From: Devosia rhodophyticola
Lineage (GTDB): Bacteria > Pseudomonadota > Alphaproteobacteria > Rhizobiales > Devosiaceae
Length of the DNA: 64,000 nt
Assembly (NCBI RefSeq): GCF_028816475.1
Contig: NZ_CP118247.1
Coordinates: 2,534,001-2,598,000 of the forward strand
Direction of reading: 5' to 3'
The position numbers and the translations under genes were made by a program. Below the pieces are notes generated by a model. It did not search any database and was not told the DNA's origin. It saw only the letters and a program-made list of their open reading frames with translations. Position 1 is the stretch's first letter; every line of letters starts with the position of its first letter. Of the stretch, positions 18,563-26,362 are shown piece by piece.

Positions 18563-19024
18563 TCAGTCCGAGGGCGCTCGCCTGGCAGGTTTGAAAGGGG
18601 TCATGCCGTCGTTTGCGAGTTGGTCGGCGCGTTCGTTAAGGTCGTGACCGGCGTGGCCCTTGACCCATTTCCACGTTATGGTGTGGCGCTTGGTGGCTTC
18701 GTCCAGCGCCTGCCAGAGTTCGAGGTTCTTGACAGGCTTCCTGTCAGCGGTGCGCCAGCCGTTCTTCTTCCAGCCATGCATCCAGCTCTGGATGCCGTTT
18801 TTGACATATTGGCTATCGGTATGTAGCTCGACCGTGCAGGGGCGTTTGAGGGCGTTGAGCGCCTCGATTGCGGCGGTCAGTTCCATCTTGTTGTTGGTGG
18901 TCAGCTGTTCGCCGCCCTTCAACTCGCGGGTCTTTTCGCCATATTGCAATATGGCACCCCAGCCGCCGGGGCCGGGATTGCCCGAGCAGGCGCCGTCAGT
19001 ATGGATGATGACGGTGTCGCTCAC
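18563..19024 (-). CDS. rnhA: ribonuclease HI
   Basis: 153 residues, the normal length. Removes RNA from RNA-DNA hybrids, including R-loops and primers. The catalytic acids D10, E48, D70 and D134 and the loop histidine H124 are all present, as is the basic handle around residues 80-100 (HGWKKNGWR). The start overlaps the stop of the GNAT gene by four bases, placing it third in an ispH-GNAT-rnhA operon. Confidence 0.97.
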   Translation of the reverse strand: MSDTVIIHTDGACSGNPGPGGWGAILQYGEKTRELKGGEQLTTNNKMELTAAIEALNALKRPCTVELHTDSQYVKNGIQSWMHGWKKNGWRTADRKPVKNLELWQALDEATKRHTITWKWVKGHAGHDLNERADQLANDGMTPFKPARRAPSD

Positions 19025-19542
19025 GGGGTGGGCCGATGCATGATGTGGAACTGGGCGCTGATGCCGTGGTAAATATCGACATGGGTCTTTGTCATGCCGA
19101 TGCCGGTCAGAATGGCCAGCGAGGGGGCGTTGCGCACATCGGCAAAGCCGATGAAATGATCCCAGTCAGTATTTTGAAAAATCCAGTCGCGCAGGCCCGT
19201 TGCTGCCTCGGTGGCGTAGCCCATGCCGCGATATTGGGGCAGCAGGGCATAACCGATTTCGGGTTCGCTGGTGGGAGGATGCAGGCCAAAACCGGCGCGG
19301 CCAATAAAGGCGCCATCGGTTTTGCGGATCAGGCGCAGTTTGCCCATGCGGTGAGTCGCAAAGATCTCAATCCAGAGCGCCAGGCTCTTGGCCGCTTCGG
19401 CCTCGGTCCAGGCGTGGCCGTCGGCCGAGAGATAGCGGGCGGTGGCGGGATCGCCATGCAGCGCCATCAGGTCCGGCAATTGGTCGGGACGCCAACCGGT
19501 CAGGGTCAGGCGGTCGGTTTCAAACAGTTCTTGATCATTCAT
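19021..19542 (-). CDS. GNAT family N-acetyltransferase (RimJ/RimL-like)
   Basis: 173 residues. The pattern [18 protein letters not shown] at the N terminus, [19 protein letters not shown] as the acetyl-CoA-binding Q/RxxGxG/A motif, and [13 protein letters not shown] at motif B identify a RimJ/RimL-type acetyltransferase. The substrate is unknown. It overlaps ispH upstream and rnhA downstream by four bases each. Confidence 0.9.
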   Translation of the reverse strand: MNDQELFETDRLTLTGWRPDQLPDLMALHGDPATARYLSADGHAWTEAEAAKSLALWIEIFATHRMGKLRLIRKTDGAFIGRAGFGLHPPTSEPEIGYALLPQYRGMGYATEAATGLRDWIFQNTDWDHFIGFADVRNAPSLAILTGIGMTKTHVDIYHGISAQFHIMHRPTP

Positions 19543-20510
19543 CTGGCGGACTGGACTTCCATGGAGCGCAGTTCGCGCGGAATGTTGAAGGCGATATTTT
19601 CGCGAGCGGTGACGCGGGCCTCGACCCTGATGTCGTAGCGTTGGGCGAATGCTTCGATGACTTCATCGACCAATTGTTCGGGGGCGGAGGCGCCCGCTGA
19701 TACGCCGAGGCGCTTGATGCCTTCAAAGCGCGACCAATCAATATCGGAGGCACGATCAACCAGCATGGCGCGTTTGCAGCCGGAGCGTTCGGCAACTTCG
19801 ACCAGCCGCAGGGAATTTGAGGAATTGGGCGAGCCGACCACGATCATGGCGTCCACCTCGGGAGCGACCGATTTGATGGCTTCCTGACGGTTGGTGGTGG
19901 CGTAGCAGATGTCTTCCTTGTGGGGGCCATTGATGGCCGGGAAGCGCACTTGCAGGGCGGTCACGATCTCGCGGGTGTCATCAACCGACAGGGTGGTCTG
20001 GGTAACAAAAGCCAGGGTATCGGGGTTTTTCGGGGTGAAGGCCATGGCGTCGGCAACGGTTTCGACCAGCGATATGGCGCCGGGGGGCAACTGGCCCATG
20101 GTGCCCACGACTTCGGGGTGGCCCTTGTGGCCGATCAGGACGATCTCGTGGCCTTCGGCAAAGTGGCGCTGGGCCTCGACATGCACCTTGGACACCAGCG
20201 GACAGGTGGCATCGAGAAAGAACATGTTGCGGGTTTTGGCGTCGGCGGGCACGCTTTTGGGCACGCCATGGGCCGAAAAAACTACCGGTGCCTCGGTATC
20301 GGGGATTTCGTCGAGTTCTTCAACGAAAACGGCGCCTTTGTCACGCAGACCATCAACGACATATTTGTTATGCACGATGGCGTGCCGGACATAGACCGGG
20401 GCGCCGTATTTTTCGAGCGCCAGCTCAACGATCTGGATGGCGCGATCGACCCCGGCGCAAAAACCGCGCGGGGCACAGAGTAGAATGTCGAGATGTGGCC
20501 GTGTTTGCAT
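19539..20510 (-). CDS. ispH: 4-hydroxy-3-methylbut-2-enyl diphosphate reductase
   Basis: 323 residues. Last enzyme of the MEP isoprenoid pathway, making IPP and DMAPP with a 4Fe-4S cluster. The three cluster cysteines are C18 (RGFCAGV), C103 (DATCPLV) and C202 ([10 protein letters not shown]). Conserved histidine and GxNSSNS diphosphate-binding stretches (VGSPNSSNS) are present. It heads an operon with the GNAT gene and rnhA. The ATG at 20510 is 101 bases from the divergent PPDK-like gene, so the promoters lie between them. Confidence 0.97.
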   Translation of the reverse strand: MQTRPHLDILLCAPRGFCAGVDRAIQIVELALEKYGAPVYVRHAIVHNKYVVDGLRDKGAVFVEELDEIPDTEAPVVFSAHGVPKSVPADAKTRNMFFLDATCPLVSKVHVEAQRHFAEGHEIVLIGHKGHPEVVGTMGQLPPGAISLVETVADAMAFTPKNPDTLAFVTQTTLSVDDTREIVTALQVRFPAINGPHKEDICYATTNRQEAIKSVAPEVDAMIVVGSPNSSNSLRLVEVAERSGCKRAMLVDRASDIDWSRFEGIKRLGVSAGASAPEQLVDEVIEAFAQRYDIRVEARVTARENIAFNIPRELRSMEVQSAR

Positions 20511-20611
20511 AGCAGATCAGATGCTTTCCCGGGACGGACAAGTCAAGTGTTGTTGCTCCCAAGGGCATGGATAGGCAATATGGCGGCAATAGACAACCAA
20601 AGGACGACTCG

Positions 20612-22900
20612 GTGAGCTTGGCCCAGGAAATGTTTGCAATCGCTCCGGCGACGGGCAAGGCAAACCTGTCCGCAACCCAACTCAAATTGTTGGCGGGCAA
20701 ATCGCGCTGGATCTACCGCGTTGGTGAAGCGGGTTTTCCAACCGTCCCGACCGTTGCCATAACGCGCACCGCATGGGAGGCCTTGCAGGCCGAACGGGTG
20801 CGCAAGGACAACAAGTTGCGGGTGCATTGGGTGGCGTGCCTGGTGCGGCTAGTGGGGCCGAGTGGCAAGCCACCAGCGCTGGTGGTGCGCACATCGGCCA
20901 GCGTGCACAATGGCGGGTTGATGCCGGCAAAAACCGCTATTCCCGCGCCAACGAGCGAAGCGGATTCGGTGGATCCGACGCGGCCACTGGCGCGCGCCAT
21001 CAAAAATGCCTTTGATAGTTATGGGGTTTCAGGCGGGCATTGGGGTCGTCCGCGCTCGGACGAGGAGCGGGCGCGTCAGATTGTTTTGGTTCAGGCTGAA
21101 GCCGATGGTGAGGCGGAGCGGTTTTTGACCCGCAATGCGCAGACCGGCGTGCTGGGGCCAGCGGCGGTCAACGGCAGCGCCTTGCCGAAACTGCCCGAAA
21201 GCATTGATGCGCTGGTGAAGTTACTCGATGCCAAGGCGGGGCGGCACATGGAGTGTCTGGTTGCGGTCAAACGCGGGCAGGTGGAATTTTTATCGGCGCG
21301 ACCAATCCGGGCGAGCGCTGCGGGGGAACTCGAAGCGGCGGTTGATCGGGTCAAGTCCAAGGTCTGGACCAAGCAGACGGCGGTGTCCCGCGTTGATCCG
21401 GGGCGGCTGGCGCTATTGCTGCACCCCAGCCTCAAATCGAGCGAAGGGTCCACTCCGATTGCCACGGGCCTCGGCGTGGCGCCGGGGGCGGCCAGCGGGC
21501 TTGTGGCGTTTACCCCTGAAGACGCGGCTCGACTGCGGGCGCGCGGCAAACACTGCATTTTGGTGGTGACCGAAACCGGACCAGCCGACATTGAAGGGAT
21601 GAAGGCGGCGACCGGGATTTTGACGGCGCGCGGCGGCATGACCAGCCACGCCGGAGTGATTGCGCGTATTACCGGAAAGCCCTGCGTTGCCGGGGTGCGT
21701 ACGCTCACAGTTGATCTGGTCGAAATGAGTTGCCGCATCGGGGATCGCGAATTTCATGCCGGGGATCGGCTGACCATTGATGGCAGCGACGGCTGCGTTT
21801 ATGCGGGCACGCTGGCGCTGGCCCAGCCCCATATCGGCGGGGCGATGGGCAAGGTCCTGGGCTGGTCGGATGCCAGCCGCAAGGTTTCTGTGCGCACCAA
21901 TGTGGAAACAGTTGAATCGGCCAAGACGGCGCTGAGCTTTGGGGCCGAGGGTATTGGACTGGCGCGGTCCGAGCACATGTTTTTTTCGCCCGAACGCATG
22001 TTGGCGCTGCGGCGGATGATCCTGAGCGAGGACGAGGACGACCGTAGCCGGGCGATTGCCGGTCTGGTGGATTTTCAGACCGGAGATTATTCGGCGCTAT
22101 TTTCGACAATGGCGGGGTTGCCGGTCAATGTGCGGCTGTTCGATCCGCCATTGCACGAATTCCTGCCGCGTGGCGAAGAGGAAATTGACGATACCGCGGC
22201 TTCGCTTGGCCTGGCGGTGCGGGCGTTGCGGTTGCGGCTGGAGCGGCTGGCCGAAATCAACCCGATGCTCGGGCATCGTGGGGTGCGGCTGGCAATAACC
22301 TATCCCGAAATCTTGCAAATGCAGATGCAGGCGGTGTTTGCCGGGGCGCGGGCGGCCAGCGAAACACAGGCCGAGCCGGTGCTGGTTGAAGTGATGGTGC
22401 CGTTTGTTTCAACGGCGACCGAGGTAGCGTTTGTGCGCGAACGGGTCGATGCCATGCTGGCCAATTCGGGCTTATTGCATTCGGATCGGGTGAAATTTTC
22501 CTTCGGCACGATGATCGAGCTGCCGCGCGCCTGTCTGCGAGCGGGCGATATCGCGCAAATGGTCGACTTCTTCTCGTTTGGCACCAATGATTTGACGCAA
22601 ACGACGTTTGGCATTTCGCGCGACGACGCCCCGACTTTTCTGGCGGCCTATCAGCGCAAGGGTATTTACGACAATGATCCGTTCGTCAGCGTTGATGAAA
22701 AAGGGGTTGGAGAACTGATCGCTATCGCGATTGAGCGGGGGCGGGCGGCTAATCCAAATCTCAAGATCGGCATTTGCGGAGAGAATGCAGGTGATCCAGT
22801 CTCCCTGAGGTTCTTTGCCGGTTTGGGCGTCGATTATGTCAGTTGCTCACCCTATCGTGTGCCGGTGGCGCGGTTGACGCTGGCGCAGACGCGTGGCTAG
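20612..22900 (+). CDS. pyruvate phosphate dikinase-like protein with shortened ATP-grasp half
   Basis: 762 residues from a GTG with AAAGGA seven bases upstream; an ATG at 20567 would add 15. The central phosphohistidine domain has GGMTSHAGVIAR with the swivelling His at about 346. The C-terminal TIM barrel keeps GLARSEHMFF, DPPLHEFLP, FSFGTNDLTQTTFG and CGEN with the catalytic Cys near 722. True PPDK is near 880 residues. Here the N-terminal ATP-grasp portion is compressed and most nucleotide-binding motifs are missing or unrecognisable. It may not use ATP in the usual way. Function is therefore uncertain despite the clear family. Confidence 0.85.
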   Translation: MSLAQEMFAIAPATGKANLSATQLKLLAGKSRWIYRVGEAGFPTVPTVAITRTAWEALQAERVRKDNKLRVHWVACLVRLVGPSGKPPALVVRTSASVHNGGLMPAKTAIPAPTSEADSVDPTRPLARAIKNAFDSYGVSGGHWGRPRSDEERARQIVLVQAEADGEAERFLTRNAQTGVLGPAAVNGSALPKLPESIDALVKLLDAKAGRHMECLVAVKRGQVEFLSARPIRASAAGELEAAVDRVKSKVWTKQTAVSRVDPGRLALLLHPSLKSSEGSTPIATGLGVAPGAASGLVAFTPEDAARLRARGKHCILVVTETGPADIEGMKAATGILTARGGMTSHAGVIARITGKPCVAGVRTLTVDLVEMSCRIGDREFHAGDRLTIDGSDGCVYAGTLALAQPHIGGAMGKVLGWSDASRKVSVRTNVETVESAKTALSFGAEGIGLARSEHMFFSPERMLALRRMILSEDEDDRSRAIAGLVDFQTGDYSALFSTMAGLPVNVRLFDPPLHEFLPRGEEEIDDTAASLGLAVRALRLRLERLAEINPMLGHRGVRLAITYPEILQMQMQAVFAGARAASETQAEPVLVEVMVPFVSTATEVAFVRERVDAMLANSGLLHSDRVKFSFGTMIELPRACLRAGDIAQMVDFFSFGTNDLTQTTFGISRDDAPTFLAAYQRKGIYDNDPFVSVDEKGVGELIAIAIERGRAANPNLKIGICGENAGDPVSLRFFAGLGVDYVSCSPYRVPVARLTLAQTRG

Positions 22901-22966
22901 GTCATTTAAATCGCAATCAAAAATCCTACATCAAGGGATCAATATAGGGCGGAGAGCGTCAGCATA

Positions 22967-23521
22967 GTGAAAATCTGGTTCGGACTGGCACTGTTGCCAA
23001 TGATGATGGGGGCCGTAGCGCCTGTAGTGGCCCAGGAGGATGGGCAAAGCTGCGCCGCCATTGGCGATGCGAGCAGCCGTTTGGCGTGCTATGACGGGAT
23101 TTTCCGGCCCGGTGTTCCGGCTGAAGGGGCTGTGTCGGTAGTTTTTACCTCCGAGCAATCAATCCCAGCGCGACCCAGCGGGCGCGGGCAGGCAACGATG
23201 ACAGTGAGTTGCGATGCGGGCAAACTTAGCGTGGCATTTGCTTTTGCCGGTCACGCTTTGTCTGGCACCAGCCGGGATTCGGGCATTACGCTGCAGCCGG
23301 ACCTGCAGCCGGCGCGGACCCGAACCCTACCTGCATCGTCTGACAACCGTTCGCTGCTGATCGACAATACGCGCGACGCAGTGGCGTTTCTGGAGCAGCT
23401 GGAAGGGGCCACCAATTTGAGCGTGCGCACCACGCCGTTTAATTATCGTTCGCTTTCGGTGCGGTTTCGCATAGATAATGCCACTGATCTGTTGGCGCCG
23501 GTTCGCGCCGCCTGCGAGTAA
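22967..23521 (+). CDS. secreted VasI-like protein of unknown function
   Basis: 184 residues with a signal peptide ending near VVA-QED. The motif CAAIGDASSRLACYD resembles the N terminus of type VI secretion-associated VasI and related envelope proteins, but no T6SS genes are nearby, so a T6SS role is not claimed. The rest is beta-rich with a final Cys. Bases 23522-23524 separate it from the next small gene, suggesting co-transcription. Confidence 0.7.
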   Translation: MKIWFGLALLPMMMGAVAPVVAQEDGQSCAAIGDASSRLACYDGIFRPGVPAEGAVSVVFTSEQSIPARPSGRGQATMTVSCDAGKLSVAFAFAGHALSGTSRDSGITLQPDLQPARTRTLPASSDNRSLLIDNTRDAVAFLEQLEGATNLSVRTTPFNYRSLSVRFRIDNATDLLAPVRAACE

Positions 23522-23524
23522 AAT

Positions 23525-23770
23525 ATGGACGCTCCAAAACCCAAGCTTATCGTTGTTCTGGCATTTGACCCCGGCGAGGACGGCACCTTGGGGCCGGCCA
23601 TGGAGCCGATGCAATTTGAAACCGAGGACCGTGCCAAGCGCTTTGCCCGGGATCTGTCGGAAAAGCACGCAGGGGTGATTGCCTGGGCGCGCACCGCCGA
23701 TCCCGACCTTGGGGATTTTGGCGAACCCGTCGAACTGGTCCGCTACGGCGATGTGCCGGACATGGAATAG
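23525..23770 (+). CDS. small conserved hypothetical protein
   Basis: 81 residues, acidic, starting four bases after the preceding stop codon. The alternation of beta strands (KLIVVLAFD, VIAWARTA, VELVRYG) and one helix (AKRFARDLSEKH) suggests a small ferredoxin-like fold. No motif of known function was seen. Confidence 0.65.
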   Translation: MDAPKPKLIVVLAFDPGEDGTLGPAMEPMQFETEDRAKRFARDLSEKHAGVIAWARTADPDLGDFGEPVELVRYGDVPDME

Positions 23771-23963
23771 CATTATCAACCCACAAATTTCTTGCTGCGA
23801 GATGGTCACAACCTGACCATTTTGGCGCCATATCGGCTCCCGCTTACCGCCTGATTCCACGTTTACGTGCTGCTAACCCTAATAGGACACAATTACAGAC
23901 GTCGGCATTTTAGTCTCACTTTGCCGATTGAGTAGTTTTGTTGCGTTGAGTTGAGTAGCATTC

Positions 23964-25007
23964 ATGGTCCATCCACACCCACCGGTGGCGCGCAGGCGCG
24001 TCGGTAGAGCGGCACGCCGGAAGTCCAATTTCGGCAGATCCCTGATGATGGGCCTTGTGGCTCTTGCTGGCTATGCGAGCCTGACCGGGGCCGCTGTCGG
24101 TCCCAATGCCGATCTTGCCCATCAGGCTGTTGCGCAGACGCCAGCGCAGGCACCGAGCATTCGTTATGTCGGCACCGACCCGATCATTACCGGTTCGGTC
24201 AGCAATCTTTTCAGTTCCGGTGGCTTTGCCGGGCCCAATCGCGCCAGCAAGACCGACAGGATGCGCCCGCAGGTTGACGTCTTGTCGGTGGCGCGCAGTT
24301 TTGAGCAGACCCGATTGCGGTTGGCCGCGTTACGGCTAGGGCCGGCTGATCCCAAAATTCTTGGTCAGAACCGGATCGCAGACGCCGCTGCCCCAAAGCC
24401 GGACGATATCGAGGGGCCGCGTATTTCGGTGGCCGCGATTGATCCAACAAGCAGCGGCGCGCTCAATGCGATTGCCGCGCTCGTCCCAACGGCGGACGCG
24501 CCATCGCCAGCGCTGGCTTCAGCAAAGTTGGCCTATGCGCGCGCCAGTGCGCCGGTGACCGGGGAATTTGCAACGACGGAAAAAGTCTCGGTTTCGGACA
24601 AGCAGTTGTGGTGCCTGTCGACAGCGATTTATTTTGAAGCGCGGGGCGAAAACTATCGCGGGCAGGTGGCGGTGGCCCAAGTGGTGATGAACCGCACCAA
24701 GGCCGAGCTCTATCCCAGCACGATCTGCGGGGTTGTGTTTCAGAACCAGTCGCGTCGCAATGCCTGCCAGTTCTCATTTGCCTGTGATGGCATTCCAGAG
24801 AGGATTACCGAGCCCAAGGCCTGGAAGCAGGCGCAGGAAATTGCGCGCAAAGTTGTTGATGGCGAACTATATCTGACCGAAGTGGCGGATGCGACGCATT
24901 ATCACGCCACTTATGTGCGACCCGACTGGGCGCGGCGCATGCAGCGCGTGACCCAGGTGGGCATGCATGTATTCTATAAATTCAAGAATGGCTGGCTATT
25001 TGGCTAA
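23964..25007 (+). CDS. SleB-type cell wall hydrolase
   Basis: 347 residues. A basic N terminus with one hydrophobic anchor (residues about 27-45) is followed by a long Ala/Pro-rich linker and a C-terminal Hydrolase_2 domain: LWCLSTAIYFEARGE with the catalytic Glu, VAQVVMNRT, YPSTICGVVFQ and CQFSFACDG. Members cleave peptidoglycan, and in vegetative alphaproteobacteria they act in envelope growth. It stands alone, with an AT-rich upstream region at 23771-23963. Confidence 0.92.
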   Translation: MVHPHPPVARRRVGRAARRKSNFGRSLMMGLVALAGYASLTGAAVGPNADLAHQAVAQTPAQAPSIRYVGTDPIITGSVSNLFSSGGFAGPNRASKTDRMRPQVDVLSVARSFEQTRLRLAALRLGPADPKILGQNRIADAAAPKPDDIEGPRISVAAIDPTSSGALNAIAALVPTADAPSPALASAKLAYARASAPVTGEFATTEKVSVSDKQLWCLSTAIYFEARGENYRGQVAVAQVVMNRTKAELYPSTICGVVFQNQSRRNACQFSFACDGIPERITEPKAWKQAQEIARKVVDGELYLTEVADATHYHATYVRPDWARRMQRVTQVGMHVFYKFKNGWLFG

Positions 25008-25012
25008 CCGGT

Positions 25013-25525
25013 TCAGCACACGGTAGCGGTTTTGGTGAAAATGCACGTCAGGCCGGAGCTGGAGCTGATGATCTTGCCGGCGGCGGTGTTGAGGTAGGTA
25101 ATTGAATTGCCCTGGGCGAGGGGCAGGCCGAGCCAGCCGTTACTGCCGGTCCAGGTGAAAAGCGTTGCCTGGGCGGCGGTGTTGACGCGGTTTACCTCGA
25201 CACCTGGATATTTCACATGAGGCGACAGCATGGCCTCACTGGAATAGGTGCCGGTCGAGGTGGTGGTGATATCCACATAGCTGACCTTGCCATATTCGAC
25301 TTTTTTGATCCGGACCTGCTTTTGCGGCTCGGTCGAAACGCTATCGTCATAATCGACCGAATAATCGCGCCCATCGACATGGAGCAGTTTGGAGGTGTCG
25401 ATGCCGCTGGCGAAACCGTCGGCAAGGGCGGTTGAAACAAATCCAGATCCAGTGGCGGAAAGCGCCGTGGCGCTGATAGCGCCAAGAGCGAGGCCGAGCA
25501 GGAGATGACGCGTGGGCATTGACAT
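25013..25525 (-). CDS. secreted hypothetical protein
   Basis: 170 residues from the ATG at 25525, with a signal peptide (RHLLLGLALGAISATALSA). The body is polar and beta-rich, with YSVDYDDSVST, KKVEYGKVSYVDITTTSTG and a C-terminal pair CIFTKTATVC that probably forms a disulphide. An upstream ATG at 25582 would place extra basic residues before the signal peptide and is less likely. No family recognised. Confidence 0.65.
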   Translation of the reverse strand: MSMPTRHLLLGLALGAISATALSATGSGFVSTALADGFASGIDTSKLLHVDGRDYSVDYDDSVSTEPQKQVRIKKVEYGKVSYVDITTTSTGTYSSEAMLSPHVKYPGVEVNRVNTAAQATLFTWTGSNGWLGLPLAQGNSITYLNTAAGKIISSSSGLTCIFTKTATVC

Positions 25526-25628
25526 GGTGATTGTCCCGAAATGGCGCAAAGGGCGACAAAGTCTTAAGGCTTTATCAACCATGATTGTTGCGCGCGGGGC
25601 AAAGTTTACCTGGCGTTAGGGTTAATAT

Positions 25629-26246
25629 TCACAGGGCGTCAAGTTTGGCGCTGAGGGCATCAAAAGTGGTGACGAAGCGGTCGTGAGCTTCGCGCGTCGG
25701 GCAGGGGCGGATCAGACGCTCGAACTGGTCAAGATCAAATTCGGGCACACTGGGGGTGCCGAACAGGCGGCGCGCTTCGGGTGGTTCGAACCCGGCAAGG
25801 TGGACAGCTTCGAAATAGGCCGCTTCCCGGTCGGCCTTCTTGATCTGTTTGACCAGCGTGGCCGGGGGTACGGCGGAGAGCGAAAAGCGCAGATGGATGG
25901 CGCCGAGCAGGCGGTTTTCCACTTCCTTGTAATTGCCCCCCATCGCCGCCTTGAAGGGGGAAATGATGTCGCCCATGACATATTCGGGGGCGTCGTGGAG
26001 CAGGGCGTGCAGCGCCCCGGCGGGGGTGGCGAACGGATTATGGTTCTGGAACAGGTCGAGCACCAGAATGGAGTGCTGGGCCACCGAATAGGGATAATCG
26101 CCCTGTGTCTGGCCGTTCCAGCGGGCGACACGGGCCAAGCCATGGGCAATATCGCTGAGTTCAACATCAAGCGGGGAGGGATCGAGAATATCGAGCCGCC
26201 GACCCGACAACATGCGTTGCCAGGCGCGGGTTTTTTCGCGTGCCAC
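25629..26246 (-). CDS. HD-domain hydrolase, YfbR-like
   Basis: 205 residues. Metal ligands of the HD fold are visible: H58 in YSVAQHSILV, H84 and D85 in ALLHDAPEYV, followed by KKADREAAYFEA. YfbR is a 5'-deoxyribonucleotidase, and alphaproteobacterial relatives are usually annotated as hydrolases or phosphohydrolases. The exact nucleotide substrate cannot be read from the sequence. Confidence 0.88.
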   Translation of the reverse strand: MAREKTRAWQRMLSGRRLDILDPSPLDVELSDIAHGLARVARWNGQTQGDYPYSVAQHSILVLDLFQNHNPFATPAGALHALLHDAPEYVMGDIISPFKAAMGGNYKEVENRLLGAIHLRFSLSAVPPATLVKQIKKADREAAYFEAVHLAGFEPPEARRLFGTPSVPEFDLDQFERLIRPCPTREAHDRFVTTFDALSAKLDAL

Positions 26247-26362
26247 AGTCAGCCCCCTATTGCTGCTTTAATAGAGTGCAAACGCTAAAGGGCGGGCGGC
26301 GATTCGCCAAATGGCTTTGGTGGGCGAGGGGTTATCCGACCGGCTTCCCGGTCGGATAAAGC

